Numbered from the stretch's first letter, positions 37,452 to 45,793 are shown. The stretch: DNA of 64,000 bases from Cytobacillus depressus (GCF_008923245.1 NZ_WBOS01000002.1:310001-374000), one strand, 5' to 3'. Translations and numbers: made by a program. Notes: a model not told the origin generated them from the sequence alone.

Positions 37452-37489
37452 AAACAAAAACCCTTTCTCATTGGAAAGGGTTTTTGTTT
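37452..37489. terminator. Bidirectional terminator after pdhD
   Basis: AAACAAAAACCCTTTC / GAAAGGGTTTTTGTTT with a six-base loop, serving pdhD and the convergent slp. A short family B repeat edge (TGTCTAGCTCCA) follows at 37490-37502. Confidence 0.9.
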
Positions 37490-37530
37490 GTCTAGCTCCA
37501 CAAGGAACGCCTCGGCTTTTCTATTATGTA

Positions 37531-37902
37531 CTAATTTTTTAATGCCTCAGCTAACGGTTTTATTATTTTCTCTGTTGAAGTATTCCCGTTAATATTTACG
37601 AGTACTTTGTCTTTATAAATTAATAAGATCGCGGGACAGCTTTGAACATCAAATACATCGTAATATTTTTTAGCGTTTTCAGCCGTAATTATTTTCATGT
37701 TTTTAATTTCGGCTGGAAAATCCCTCTTTAACTCTATAATAGCATCATAATAAGATGCTTCCTGTTTATAATCCTTTTCATTCGAGAAAAAGACGATTTG
37801 TTTGCTGTTTTTATCAAAAATTAGCTCTTCATTATGTTTAATTTTTTGACATGAGGTAATAAACAAGAGAGATGCTATGAATAAACATGGCAATCTTTTC
37901 AC
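37531..37902 (-). CDS. slp: Small lipoprotein, probably Slp
   Basis: 123 residues if it starts at GTG 37902, eight bases after GAGGG; an in-frame GTG at 37917 is also possible. The signal peptide ends in FITSC (Cys near residue 18). The mature part looks thioredoxin-like (strand KQIVFFSN, later SCPAILLIYKDKVLVNI) but has no CxxC redox motif. B. subtilis has slp, a small peptidoglycan-associated lipoprotein, directly after pdhD, and size and sequence style agree. The strand is opposite to pdh here. Confidence 0.7.
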   Translation of the reverse strand: MKRLPCLFIASLLFITSCQKIKHNEELIFDKNSKQIVFFSNEKDYKQEASYYDAIIELKRDFPAEIKNMKIITAENAKKYYDVFDVQSCPAILLIYKDKVLVNINGNTSTEKIIKPLAEALKN

Positions 37903-38122
37903 ATTCCATTCCCTCACTTTACCATTTCTTGTATTTAACAGGATTTTATCATAAAAATTTGAATAATTTGACTTGTTACTTAAATGTTACAAAAATGAAA
38001 AATAAGATTGGCTGGTCCTACATATATATGTAAGACATACATTTTATCTTAAGGATGATTATTATCAATAAATTAATTCATAAATAAGAGTATGAAAAAT
38101 TGATCAATCTGGTGGTGAGAAA

Positions 38123-38365
38123 ATGAAGGTATATATCGCAATGCTTCTCCAGCTAATGATTTGGAGTGGCTACACCTTTATTGAATGGTTATCGAAATAC
38201 GATCAGCTTCTTTTTAAAGTGCTGATGTTCTTCGTATTTTTTTATTTAGCCATCATCATTGGAAATTATATTATGAAATCTATAAGAAAGACATGTTTTG
38301 TAACAGCCTTAAGCTTGTCCTTATATGGTTCATTGCACTTAACGATGTCATTAATGGGGGTATGA
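38123..38365 (+). CDS. Small membrane protein, unknown
   Basis: 80 residues from ATG 38123 behind GGTGG. Three hydrophobic segments (about 5-22, 30-50 and 58-78) leave little outside the membrane; a short basic loop KSIRK lies between the last two. No family recognised. It is closed by a terminator shared with the next, convergent gene. Confidence 0.6.
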   Translation: MKVYIAMLLQLMIWSGYTFIEWLSKYDQLLFKVLMFFVFFYLAIIIGNYIMKSIRKTCFVTALSLSLYGSLHLTMSLMGV

Positions 38366-38387
38366 GGAGAAATTAGGATGGGGAGTG

Positions 38388-38411
38388 AAAAGAGCCATTA
38401 ATTAGGCTCTT
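38388..38411. terminator. Bidirectional terminator
   Basis: AAAAGAGCC / GGCTCTTTT with an eight-base loop; it overlaps the end of the minus-strand gene. Confidence 0.8.
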
Positions 38412-38739
38412 TTTCCTTCCTTCCAATGAATAATCTTATAATAATACTGTAAAATGCGAATAAGAGCAGAAAGAAACAAATAAAAGAAAAAAGAAATGGG
38501 GTAACTTTAAAATTTGTTTCTGTCTCAAATGGGGACATAAATTTTACTTCTAAAGGATATTGCTCTTCATCCTGTGGAAGGGTAGCTTTTTGTACGGCAA
38601 AAGGGAAAGGTCCGCCGAAAACTAAACTTTGATGTAAGTCTGCAGGCTTTTCTTCAAAATAAGAATAAAAAATAAATGGAGATACCACCGTAATAGTTAA
38701 AGCTAAAATTCCAAATACGATCAACCTATTTCTTAACAA
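38398..38739 (-). CDS. Two-helix membrane protein, unknown
   Basis: 113 residues from TTG 38739, six bases after GAGGTG; a longer frame from 38763 lacks a ribosome site. One helix near the N-terminus (LIVFGILALTITVVSPFIFY) and one near the C-terminus (FLFSFICFFLLLFAFYSIII) flank an extracellular-looking loop of about 50 residues rich in Pro, Glu and Phe. A charged RKEKE tail follows. No family recognised. Confidence 0.6.
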   Translation of the reverse strand: MLRNRLIVFGILALTITVVSPFIFYSYFEEKPADLHQSLVFGGPFPFAVQKATLPQDEEQYPLEVKFMSPFETETNFKVTPFLFSFICFFLLLFAFYSIIIRLFIGRKEKEPN

Positions 38740-38767
38740 AATATTCACCTCATAAAATAGCAAAATA

Positions 38768-38796
38768 GAAGAACAGCCTGAGCTGTTCTTCTACAT
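38768..38796 (-). terminator. Terminator after the DUF1885-like gene region
   Basis: AGAAGAACAGC / GCTGTTCTTCT hairpin with a four-base loop, in the gap between two minus-strand genes. Confidence 0.65.
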
Positions 38797-38806
38797 ATTA
38801 ATTTGG

Positions 38807-39244
38807 TTACTTTCTTGGATAAAAATACATGATTCTACCATTAAACAAATGCAATTCACCTTTAAGTTTCTTAGCCAAAAATCGGCAAAACTCATTTGCT
38901 TTTCCCTTATCCCCAAATGTAGCTGAGTCTGGTAATGTTATTTGAATATATGTTTGATTCCGTTCTGACCCATCTTCTTCGCGAACTGTTTCTTTATCAA
39001 CCCCAAGTAAAATCGCATGATAACGGTCATGATCGGAGTGAAGGTAAAACCACTTTCCCTTGCCCTCAGGCTTTTCTTTAATTTCATACGGGAAAGCAGC
39101 TTCGTTGTACTTCCAATCGACTTGTGTACCTGTTTTTAAAGTGATTTCTTTAAAATAATGAAATAACTCTTTTACTTCATCTGTTGATATTATTTCTTTT
39201 TCTGATGAAGGCACAAGTTTTATGTACGCATGGCTCGCCAACAT
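38807..39244 (-). CDS. DUF1885-like cytosolic protein
   Basis: 145 residues from ATG 39244. There is no signal or membrane segment. It is mixed alpha/beta with LVPSSEKEIISTDEVKELFHYFKEIT near the start and NEFCRFLAKKLKGELHLFNGRIMYFYPRK at the end. It resembles the Bacillus family DUF1885 as I remember it; the structure of a Geobacillus member is known, but its function is not. It is preceded by a family B repeat. Confidence 0.6.
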   Translation of the reverse strand: MLASHAYIKLVPSSEKEIISTDEVKELFHYFKEITLKTGTQVDWKYNEAAFPYEIKEKPEGKGKWFYLHSDHDRYHAILLGVDKETVREEDGSERNQTYIQITLPDSATFGDKGKANEFCRFLAKKLKGELHLFNGRIMYFYPRK

Positions 39245-39264
39245 CCATCCCCCGCTTTACTTAT

Positions 39265-39455
39265 TTGTCTAGTTCCAGCGGCTACCCCCGACGTACAGGA
39301 TGTACTAGTGTCGACAATGCGACAGGACGTCGCGTTTTTGTCGACCTCGAGGTCATAAGCCAATCAGCCAAGAAGGTTAAAGAACAACCTTCCTGTCTGC
39401 TTGACTTATGCTTGTCGGGGGTGATCAAGCCACTTCCACTTTTCTTATATTCTAT
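39265..39455. repeat. Dispersed intergenic repeat, family B, copy 3 (longest)
   Basis: Starts TGTCTAGTTCCAGCGGCTACC, contains the inverted core ACGTACAGGATGTACTAGTG (39291-39310) plus GACAGGACGTCGCG, then the CGAGGTCATAAGCCAA to GCTTGTCGGGGGTGATCAAG segment shared with 7081-7195. It includes nested palindromes (GTCGAC, ACTAGT) and fills most of the gene-free stretch 39245-39583. Confidence 0.75.
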
Positions 39456-39583
39456 TCTCATTCTAGCATTGAATAAAAACGAATGACAGCTTAAAAAAAG
39501 AATTTTCACAAAGTCATTGTAAAATATGAAAAAATGTTTTATAATAATATTCTAAATATTAATAATATTAAAGGAGGAGTTAT

Positions 39584-39883
39584 ATGAATCAATTTGAAAG
39601 GCTCTATGATGAGCATGAGAATGTTAAGGTACGATTCGTTGGATTTACAACAGAGCACACAAGGTATGATTTTGGAATCGTATACACAAATTTATTTTTC
39701 GGAAAGCCTCTCGTTGTTTGCATGCAAACTGGCCGCTCAACCCTCCTCGACCCTAAGGACCTCGAAGATCCTGAACATTTACAGCATGCTTTCAAAATTG
39801 AAAATCACCTACAAGCAGAAGATTTATGTGAATTCTTAAAAATCACTTTACCAAGTACTACTTTTCACACTCAATACGAATGA
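39584..39883 (+). CDS. DUF3055-like protein
   Basis: 99 residues behind AAAGGAGGAG. Soluble, with RFVGFTTEHTRYDFGIVYTN and KPLVVCMQTGRSTLLDPKDLED, then an acidic helix at the end. This is the pattern, from memory, of the Firmicute family DUF3055. No function is known. A terminator follows immediately. Confidence 0.65.
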   Translation: MNQFERLYDEHENVKVRFVGFTTEHTRYDFGIVYTNLFFGKPLVVCMQTGRSTLLDPKDLEDPEHLQHAFKIENHLQAEDLCEFLKITLPSTTFHTQYE

Positions 39884-39889
39884 ATGGAG

Positions 39890-39915
39890 CAGGCTAATTT
39901 TAGCCTGTTTTATTT
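39890..39915 (+). terminator. Terminator after DUF3055 gene
   Basis: GCAGGCTAA / TTAGCCTGT-like stem with a short loop, followed by TTTATTTCATTTTT. Confidence 0.7.
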
Positions 39916-39975
39916 CATTTTTATACGAAAAAATGTGTCATACTAAAGTGTTCACTTTTTAATTAAGCTATACAA

Positions 39976-40038
39976 TTGACCCTTGATAAAACAATAGTGT
40001 TATATTATTATGTAGTTAATGATGATAAAGCGTTTACA
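39976..40038 (+). promoter_or_regulatory. SR1 promoter with CcpN-like and cre-like sites
   Basis: A -35 TTGACC (39976-39981) and a -10 TATATT (40001-40006, long 19-base spacer) are candidates. Over the -10, AGTGTTATATT (39996-40006) matches 10 of 11 positions of the CcpN operator TRTGHYATAYW. Downstream, ATAAAGCGTTTACA (40025-40038) matches 12 of 14 positions of a CcpA cre site. B. subtilis SR1 is repressed mainly by CcpN and weakly by CcpA. Confidence 0.55.
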
Positions 40039-40248
40039 AATCATTTATCTAAGTGATAAAGGGGAATGAAGGATGGGTACAATAGTATGCCAAACATGTA
40101 ATTCTACAATTGATTATTTTGAAGATGAAAAAGTAACAGTTTTATACTCTAAAGGTGAGTGCGGCTGTTGCGAAGAGAAGCACCAACTAGAAGAATTAAA
40201 TTAATCATTTTTTATACACTAAATCCTTTCCCTTCAGAAAGGATTTTT
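40013..40248 (+). ncRNA. sr1: SR1 dual-function regulatory RNA (predicted extent)
   Basis: The unit consists of a promoter with glycolytic operators, a small ORF encoding the GapA-binding peptide SR1P, and a terminator AAATCCTTTC / GAAAGGATTT ending near 40248. In B. subtilis the 205-base SR1 lies between pdhD and speA, base-pairs with ahrC mRNA and encodes SR1P; here it likewise lies between pdhD/slp and speA. The 5' end is inferred from the -10 element. The ahrC pairing region has not been checked. Confidence 0.65.
40073..40204 (+). CDS. sr1P: GapA-binding peptide SR1P
   Basis: 43 codons from ATG 40073, eight bases after AAAGGGG. The start MGTIVCQTCNSTIDYFEDEK followed by VTVLY is the SR1P signature, and later Cys residues sit in ECGCCEE. 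Five Cys in all suggest metal binding. In B. subtilis SR1P binds GapA and thereby stimulates RNase J1; rnjA lies in this window (27270-28937). The acidic C-terminal extension (HQLEELN) seems specific to this version. Confidence 0.85.
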   Translation: MGTIVCQTCNSTIDYFEDEKVTVLYSKGECGCCEEKHQLEELN

Positions 40249-40271
40249 CTTTAGCTAAAGAATACTTTATA

Positions 40272-40308
40272 AAAAAACTATGCAGCCATCTGGACTGCAT
40301 AGTTTTTT
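40272..40308. terminator. Terminator of speA (bidirectional)
   Basis: AAAAAACTATGCAG / CTGCATAGTTTTTT around an eight-base loop. Confidence 0.9.
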
Positions 40309-40331
40309 ACTGGGCAACTTTATTTCGCGTT

Positions 40332-41801
40332 TTATCTGATCGCTTTATATTCTTTAATGACGCGAAGATATTTAAAATCATAATCCTCTGGTCCTTGAAC
40401 AGGGAGTCCAGCTTCCATATTTGTTTTTATATAGGTTAAATTTTCTTTTGTAATGATTTCACCAGGAATAAATATAGGGATTCCAGGCGGGTAGACCATA
40501 ATAAATTCTGCAATAATTCTTCCTTCCGATTTGTCAAAAGGAACTAGTTCCGTCTCTGAGTAAAAAGCATCACGTGGAGATAGAGCCAAAACAGGGATAT
40601 CTGGCAAAAGTACCTGTGTTTCACGTTTCTCCGTCATCCCGTGTCTTTCATTTGATAATTCTTGAAGCGCCATAACTAACATATCAGCTTCGTACTTTGT
40701 ATCACCAGGAGTAACGATACAGAGGATGTTATAAAGATCTGACATTTCCACTTCAATATTATATTTTTCCCGAAGCCATTTTTCTACATCGAATCCACTC
40801 AAGCCTAAATCTTTAACAGAAATGATCAATTTTGTCGGATCAAATCCATGTGCTGCATCTGTGCCGATAATCTCTTCTCCAATACAATGAATATGTTCAA
40901 TTTCATTAATGCGACTGCGAATCGATTGTGCTAAGGAAATAGCATAATCAATTAGCTCTTTTCCTTCTGTAGCAAGACGCTTTCTTGCGACATCTAAAGA
41001 TGCAAGTAATAAATAGGAAGTAGACGTGGTCGTCAACATACTTAAGATGGATTGCACTCTTTTTGCGGAAACAAGATTGCCTTTCAGATTTAAAATGGAG
41101 CTTTGAGTCATTGAGCCTCCAAGTTTATGAACACTTGTAGCTGCTAAATCAGCACCAGCTTGCATCGCAGATAAAGGGAGTTCATCATGAAAATGAATAT
41201 GCACACCATGGGCTTCATCAACGAGAACAGGTACATTATAGGAATGAGCAATTTCAACTATGTTTTTTAAATCTGCAGCGATGCCGAAATAAGTTGGATT
41301 GATAACTAAGACGCCTTTCGCATCTGGATGCTGTTCAAGAGCCCTTGAAACGGATTCAGTTGTAATCCCATGAGATATACCAAGATTTTCATCAATTTCA
41401 GGATGAATAAAAATCGGGGTTGCACCTGAAAAAACAATCGCTGACATAACAGATTTATGAACATTTCTTGGAACGATAATCTTTTCCCCAGGGCCGCATA
41501 CAGCCATAACCATTGTCATTATTGCTCCGCTCGTTCCCTGAACAGAGAAGAAGGTTTTGTCAGCACCGAATGCCTCAGCTGCCAAGTCTTGAGCTTCTTT
41601 AATCATTCCTTTTGGCTGATGAAGGTCATCAAGGGGACCGATATTAATAAGATCGATTGAAAGAGCATTATCACCAATGAATTCTCTAAATTCAGGATCA
41701 ATTCCTGCTCCCTTTTTATGACCAGGTATATGAAATTGGATTGGATTTTTTTTTGCATGTGCCAATAAGCCGCTAAATAACGGTGTTTCTAATTGTGACA
41801 A
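40332..41801 (-). CDS. speA: Biosynthetic arginine decarboxylase
   Basis: 489 residues, the length of B. subtilis SpeA. It belongs to the fold-type I Orn/Lys/Arg decarboxylase group: FHIPGHKKG at the N-terminus, VDEAHGVH with the PLP-binding Asp and His near residue 194, and the PLP Lys226 in TSVHKLGGS. The C-terminal domain carries MVYPPGIPIFIPGE. It makes agmatine for polyamine synthesis. Paralogs of this group (YaaO) look similar, but the SR1-speA context supports SpeA. Confidence 0.9.
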   Translation of the reverse strand: MSQLETPLFSGLLAHAKKNPIQFHIPGHKKGAGIDPEFREFIGDNALSIDLINIGPLDDLHQPKGMIKEAQDLAAEAFGADKTFFSVQGTSGAIMTMVMAVCGPGEKIIVPRNVHKSVMSAIVFSGATPIFIHPEIDENLGISHGITTESVSRALEQHPDAKGVLVINPTYFGIAADLKNIVEIAHSYNVPVLVDEAHGVHIHFHDELPLSAMQAGADLAATSVHKLGGSMTQSSILNLKGNLVSAKRVQSILSMLTTTSTSYLLLASLDVARKRLATEGKELIDYAISLAQSIRSRINEIEHIHCIGEEIIGTDAAHGFDPTKLIISVKDLGLSGFDVEKWLREKYNIEVEMSDLYNILCIVTPGDTKYEADMLVMALQELSNERHGMTEKRETQVLLPDIPVLALSPRDAFYSETELVPFDKSEGRIIAEFIMVYPPGIPIFIPGEIITKENLTYIKTNMEAGLPVQGPEDYDFKYLRVIKEYKAIR

Positions 41802-41866
41802 TTTATTTCCACACCTCTTTAATTAATAATAAGACTGTTTTAAAGCTTAATGTTAATATTTGTACT

Positions 41867-41972
41867 TGTTGATTGTAGCGGAAGGCGCGAGCCTCCTGCG
41901 GGAAAAGCGTGTCTAGATGAGGCTCCCCGCCCGCCCGCGGAAAGCGAGCGCCTGCAGCGGAAATCAACAGCT
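41867..41972 (+). repeat. Dispersed GC-rich intergenic repeat, family A, copy 2
   Basis: Starts GTTGATTGTAGCGGAAGGCG and ends CTGCAGCGGAAATCAACAGC. The two ends are partly complementary, and the centre (GGGAAAAGC, CCCGCCCGCCCGCGGAAAGC) is far richer in GC than its surroundings. It accounts for the stretch 41802-42181 together with AT-rich flanks. Confidence 0.7.
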
Positions 41973-42181
41973 ACGTTTAACATAGCCAATAATATAAAAA
42001 AGTCATAAAACATTTGAATTATAGCACTATTCGTTTTCTTTGCATAGAAAATTTCTAGGCAATTCGGCAAATATTTTTTAGATTAAATTCTCATGTTTAT
42101 TTAGTTTGAGATGTATACAGGAAAATATGACAGCAAAATAGAAGTAAAGATAGTGATGGCATTGTGAGGGAGGAAAATGAT

Positions 42182-43141
42182 TTGAATTGGAATACGAGAG
42201 TGACAGAATTATTAAATATTAAATACCCAATTATTCAAGGAGGATTAGCTCACCTGGCATATTCAGATTTAGCTGCAGCAGTATCAAATGCAGGGGGGTT
42301 AGGACAAGTAACAGCGATGTCATTAGAAAGTCCGGATGCGTTAAAGAAAGAAATTCGTAAGGTAAAGAAATTGACAAGTCGTCCATTCGGCGTGAATTTT
42401 GCCATTGGTCAGCACGGAAGACTGTTCTCTCACTATTTAGATATCGCAATTGAAGAGGAGGTTCCTGTTATTACGATGACAGGCGGCAATCCTGCTCCGA
42501 TTTTTGAACAATTAAAGGGTGTCAATGTGAAGAAGCTCGTTCTTGTAGCTGCAAAAAGACAGGCTGTGAAAGCAGAAGAGTTAGGTGCAGATGCAGTCAT
42601 GGTCGTTGGGCAGGAAGGCGGTGGACATCTAGGAAAAGACGATGTAGGAACCTTTGTTTTAACACCTCAAGTTGTTGATGCTGTTTCAATACCTGTCATT
42701 GCATCTGGCGGAATAGGCGATGGCAGAGGCTTAATGGCAGCACTAGGTCTCGGTGCGGAAGGAATTGAAATGGGGACAAGATTTATCGCTACAAAGGAGT
42801 GTGTTCATGCCTCAGAAGTTTATAAGAGGAGATTGACAGAGGGAAGTGAAAAAGATACGGTTATCATAAAAAAATCGATTGGAGCACCTGCTAGGGTCAT
42901 AGCGAATTCATGGACAGATAAAATTTTAGAAATTGAAAAGAACCATGGAGGCTATGAGCAACTAAAGGACTTAATAAGCGGGCAGGCTAACAAAAGATTT
43001 GCTAACGAAGGGAGAGAGGAAGAGGGATTTGCTTGGGCGGGTCAAGTTATGGGACTCATAAAAGATGTTCCGACCGTTCAAGAATTATTTGATAGGATAA
43101 TTTCGGAAAGCGAAGCCATTCGCAAAAAATGGTCCATATAA
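42182..43141 (+). CDS. Nitronate monooxygenase-family flavoprotein
   Basis: 319 residues if it starts at TTG 42182, eight bases after AGGGAGG; the in-frame GTG at 42164 overlaps that site. TIM-barrel FMN motifs: YPIIQGGLAH near residue 14, the VVGQEGGGHLG segment with the active-site His, and IASGGIGDGRGLMAALGLGAEG. These enzymes oxidise alkyl nitronates; related enoyl-ACP reductases (FabK) are an alternative, but no fab genes are near. It is not part of the conserved speA-yktA block of B. subtilis. Confidence 0.85.
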   Translation: MNWNTRVTELLNIKYPIIQGGLAHLAYSDLAAAVSNAGGLGQVTAMSLESPDALKKEIRKVKKLTSRPFGVNFAIGQHGRLFSHYLDIAIEEEVPVITMTGGNPAPIFEQLKGVNVKKLVLVAAKRQAVKAEELGADAVMVVGQEGGGHLGKDDVGTFVLTPQVVDAVSIPVIASGGIGDGRGLMAALGLGAEGIEMGTRFIATKECVHASEVYKRRLTEGSEKDTVIIKKSIGAPARVIANSWTDKILEIEKNHGGYEQLKDLISGQANKRFANEGREEEGFAWAGQVMGLIKDVPTVQELFDRIISESEAIRKKWSI

Positions 43142-43170
43142 TTAAATGACAGCATGATGAGGTGACAGAA

Positions 43171-43446
43171 ATGGAATACCAGTATCCAATTGACCCAGAT
43201 TGGTCAACAGAAGAAATCATAGATGTGATTCATTACTTTCAGCAAGTAGAAGAGGCATATGGCAAAGGAGTCAATCGTGAGCAATTTTTGAATGCTTATA
43301 GAAGATTTAAGGAAATCGTGCCAGGGAAAGCTCAAGAGCGAAATATTTGTAATGAATTTGAAGAAGTGAGCGGCTTTTCAGCCTATCGGACGTTAAAAAT
43401 GGTAAAGGAATTAGAAACAGGTTTAGTCGTAAAGATGCGGAAATAA
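43171..43446 (+). CDS. yktA: UPF0223 protein YktA
   Basis: 91 residues from ATG 43171, six bases after GAGGTG. Small helical protein with YQYPIDPDWSTEEIIDVIHYFQ at the start and FEEVSGFSAYRTLK near the end, matching the UPF0223 family. It precedes yktB as in B. subtilis, though yktB is on the other strand. No function is known. Confidence 0.85.
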   Translation: MEYQYPIDPDWSTEEIIDVIHYFQQVEEAYGKGVNREQFLNAYRRFKEIVPGKAQERNICNEFEEVSGFSAYRTLKMVKELETGLVVKMRK

Positions 43447-43467
43447 TCTATTTTAGGCAAGAAGTTT

Positions 43468-43505
43468 TAGACCATACAGAACTATTTGCTGATCTGTATG
43501 GTCTA
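43468..43505. terminator. Terminator between yktA and yktB
   Basis: Perfect 12-bp stem TAGACCATACAG / CTGTATGGTCTA with a 14-base loop; TTTT-rich on the minus side. Confidence 0.7.
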
Positions 43506-43529
43506 GCTAAAATGGGCTGCTATTCTCGT

Positions 43530-44150
43530 TTAATATAATTTATAAAGGGGTAATAATGTTTTAAAAACAGATTCTGCTTTTTCGAGAAAGCTTTCAGAAG
43601 TCATTTCAATAGCTTCATTTCTAGGAATATGTAATCCGCATAAAATCTCCGCCTTCTTTACCTGCTGCAGCCGAATAAACAACGATTGCAATTCTTCTTC
43701 CGTCATTTCACCGTGTGCTTTTGCAGATGGCTTCATATGATCACCAGACCAAACAAAGTTTGTTGGAATTTGCTTATAAATATAACCTAAGTTTTTTTCT
43801 AATTTCTTGCCAAAATCCTCTTTATTAGGAGCTTCATATATGAGGGCAAACCAAATAAATACATGTGTGTCCCAAAGTCCTATTTGAAAATGAGGAAGCA
43901 TCTTATAACCTCTAGAATTACTTGCAAATGCTACCCAAGTATCTTTTGGAGGGTTTACTGTACGCCGGGCATGTTTAGCTACATGTGGATAGATTTCATC
44001 CCCTGTCTCAACAGTTAGCATCGGGGCAAAGTGTTTTCCTAAGTCCTCTAGTTTTGGACGAATATGAGTAATTAAGGCATCCATCCGACTTTCGAGCCCT
44101 TCAATTTTAAAGACATCAAAATCTGTATGTGTAAAACCTGAAAATGACAT
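43530..44150 (-). CDS. yktB: UPF0637 (DUF1054) protein YktB
   Basis: 206 residues with GAGGAAAC just upstream of the start. Conserved-looking blocks include FKIEGLESRMDALITHIRPKL, HVAKHARRTVNPPKDTWVAF and FQIGLWDTHVFIWFALIYEAP. The match to B. subtilis YktB is strong and the neighbours agree. Structures of the family exist but no function is established. Confidence 0.88.
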   Translation of the reverse strand: MSFSGFTHTDFDVFKIEGLESRMDALITHIRPKLEDLGKHFAPMLTVETGDEIYPHVAKHARRTVNPPKDTWVAFASNSRGYKMLPHFQIGLWDTHVFIWFALIYEAPNKEDFGKKLEKNLGYIYKQIPTNFVWSGDHMKPSAKAHGEMTEEELQSLFIRLQQVKKAEILCGLHIPRNEAIEMTSESFLEKAESVFKTLLPLYKLY

Positions 44151-44342
44151 TAGTTTCCTCCTACAAAGCTTTTCAAATATTTTAGCATACGGGAAACTAA
44201 ACCTGAACTGTCAAGCTCCGGATTAGAAATATATCAATTAGGTATACACACAAATTTGTTGCATCTAACTCAAAATCCTCATATTATATTAATAAAAATA
44301 ATCAGAATAGTTAAACGGAAAATTTGAAAGGGGTGATTTTTG

Positions 44343-44537
44343 ATGAAAAAACTGGTTAATACAGTTAAAAATCAAGTAGTTGAAAAGGAAAGAACGGCCG
44401 TGCTGAGGTTGGAGTTAGATTATGAACTTGCGACTTTATTTGATGCTATGAATGAAAATAATGAGGACTTAAAATTAAAAAGCAAACAAAGATTAGAAAA
44501 AATAAGGCAAGAACTTCTGCGACTGAAAGCACTATAA
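44343..44537 (+). CDS. ykzI: Small charged helical protein (YkzI-like)
   Basis: 64 residues from ATG 44343 behind GGGGTGA. It is almost entirely predicted helix, rich in Glu, Lys and Leu, without Cys or Trp (ends RLEKIRQELLRLKAL). Placement between yktB and suhB matches B. subtilis ykzI, of similar size; the name rests mainly on position. Confidence 0.65.
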   Translation: MKKLVNTVKNQVVEKERTAVLRLELDYELATLFDAMNENNEDLKLKSKQRLEKIRQELLRLKAL

Positions 44538-44603
44538 ATTGACTGACGAGTTAAAGGAGAAAGAAATTAGAAAATGTATATTGAAATAAGACTGAGCCAA
44601 TAA

Positions 44604-44648
44604 GAACGAACTCCATCAAAAAATATAGGGAGTTCGTTTTGTTTTTTT
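44604..44648 (+). terminator. Terminator after ykzI
   Basis: AACGAACTCC / GGGAGTTCGTT around a 14-base loop, followed by TTGTTTTTTTG. Confidence 0.8.
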
Positions 44649-44675
44649 GTATGTTAACAGAAAATGTTGAAATTT

Positions 44676-44815
44676 TGATTGGAGCGGAAGGCACGAGACT
44701 TCTACAGGAGAGCAAGTCAACGGGAGACCTCGCAGGAGCGATCTTCGTCGAGGGGGCTTCCGGACCGCCCGCGGAAATCGAGTGCCTGTAGCGGAATTTA
44801 ACAGTAACGCAGAGC
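44676..44815 (+). repeat. Dispersed GC-rich intergenic repeat, family A, copy 3
   Basis: Starts TTGATTGGAGCGGAAGGCAC, ends CTGTAGCGGAATTTAACAGT, so both ends match copy 2 at 41867. The middle (TCGTCGAGGGGGCTTCCGGA) is longer than in copy 2. Together with the ykzI terminator it explains the stretch 44538-44958. Confidence 0.7.
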
Positions 44816-44958
44816 ATTATTTATTAAAATAAATAGGTTTCTCTCTGTTGTGAAAGGCTAAAGCTTGAAGTGCCATTCTTTTTCCATTAAGCTATTATTA
44901 AAATATTCCTGTTGGCGTAAAAGTTGAAAAAGCCGGGATCATGCGGAGGGTTCAAATA

Positions 44959-45756
44959 ATGAATTGGACAGAATTAAATGAACAGGCGAAGGCATGGATA
45001 AAAGAAGCGGGCGAAAATATTAAAAGGAGCTTCAACAAAACACTAGTCATCCAAACAAAAACAAATGCCAATGATTTAGTCACAGATATTGATAAAGGAA
45101 CGGAGCAATTTTTTATTAAAAAAATTAAAGCAAAATACCCACATCACAAAATTCTTGGCGAAGAAGGATTTGGCGACGATGTAGATAATATGAATGGTAT
45201 TGTTTGGATCATTGATCCAATTGATGGGACGACGAACTTTATTCATCAGCAAAGAAATTTCGCCATTTCCATTGGAATATACGAAGATGGAATTGGAAAA
45301 ATTGGACTCATTTATGATGTCGTGCATAATGAGCTATATCATTCGTTAAAGGGAAACGGTGTATATTTAAATGATCTACAGCTCCTTCCACTTGCAGAAG
45401 TAGCTGTATCGGAAGCGATAATCGGAATGAATGCAACATGGGTAACGAAAAATAAACGCATTGATCCGTCCATATTATCACCTTTAGTGAGCGATGCTAG
45501 AGGAACGCGTTCTTACGGTTCAGCAGCATTAGAAATGGCCTATATAGCTGCAGGTAGACTGGATGCATATATTACGCTGAGATTAGCCCCATGGGACATT
45601 GCTGCAGGAATAATCATCGTGGAAGAGCTTGGAGGCGTGGCGACAAATTTGCGGGGAGAGCCTTTAAATCTCCTTGAGAAAAATACGATCTTTATATCAA
45701 AGCCAGGGCTTCACAAAGAAATCTTGGCAAAATATTTGAAAAATGGAAAATGGTAA
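44959..45756 (+). CDS. suhB: Inositol monophosphatase-family phosphatase (SuhB/YktC)
   Basis: 265 residues from ATG 44959, eight bases after GGAGGG; this gives the same length as B. subtilis YktC. Motifs: GEEGFGDD (metal Glu), WIIDPIDGTTNFIHQ near residue 84 (metal Asp residues) and WDIAAGIIIVEELGG near residue 215. The enzyme hydrolyses inositol-1-phosphate and possibly NADP or other phosphates. Its terminator is shared with ylaF. Confidence 0.92.
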   Translation: MNWTELNEQAKAWIKEAGENIKRSFNKTLVIQTKTNANDLVTDIDKGTEQFFIKKIKAKYPHHKILGEEGFGDDVDNMNGIVWIIDPIDGTTNFIHQQRNFAISIGIYEDGIGKIGLIYDVVHNELYHSLKGNGVYLNDLQLLPLAEVAVSEAIIGMNATWVTKNKRIDPSILSPLVSDARGTRSYGSAALEMAYIAAGRLDAYITLRLAPWDIAAGIIIVEELGGVATNLRGEPLNLLEKNTIFISKPGLHKEILAKYLKNGKW

Positions 45757-45757
45757 A

Positions 45758-45793
45758 AAAAATGACCGTCAATCATTCTGGCGGTCATTTTTA
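45758..45793. terminator. Bidirectional terminator between suhB and ylaF
   Basis: AAAATGACCG / CGGTCATTTT with a 13-base loop and flanking A and T runs. Confidence 0.85.

Noticed and set aside
39184..39486. A 100-codon plus-strand ORF and its antisense partner
   Set aside because: Both run through the family B repeat and the end of a real gene; no start signal.
41840..42070. A 76-codon minus-strand ORF
   Set aside because: It is another frame across a family A repeat, rich in Arg, Gly and Ser from the base composition alone.
44551..44817. An 88-codon minus-strand ORF
   Set aside because: It covers a terminator and a family A repeat; not a protein-like sequence.
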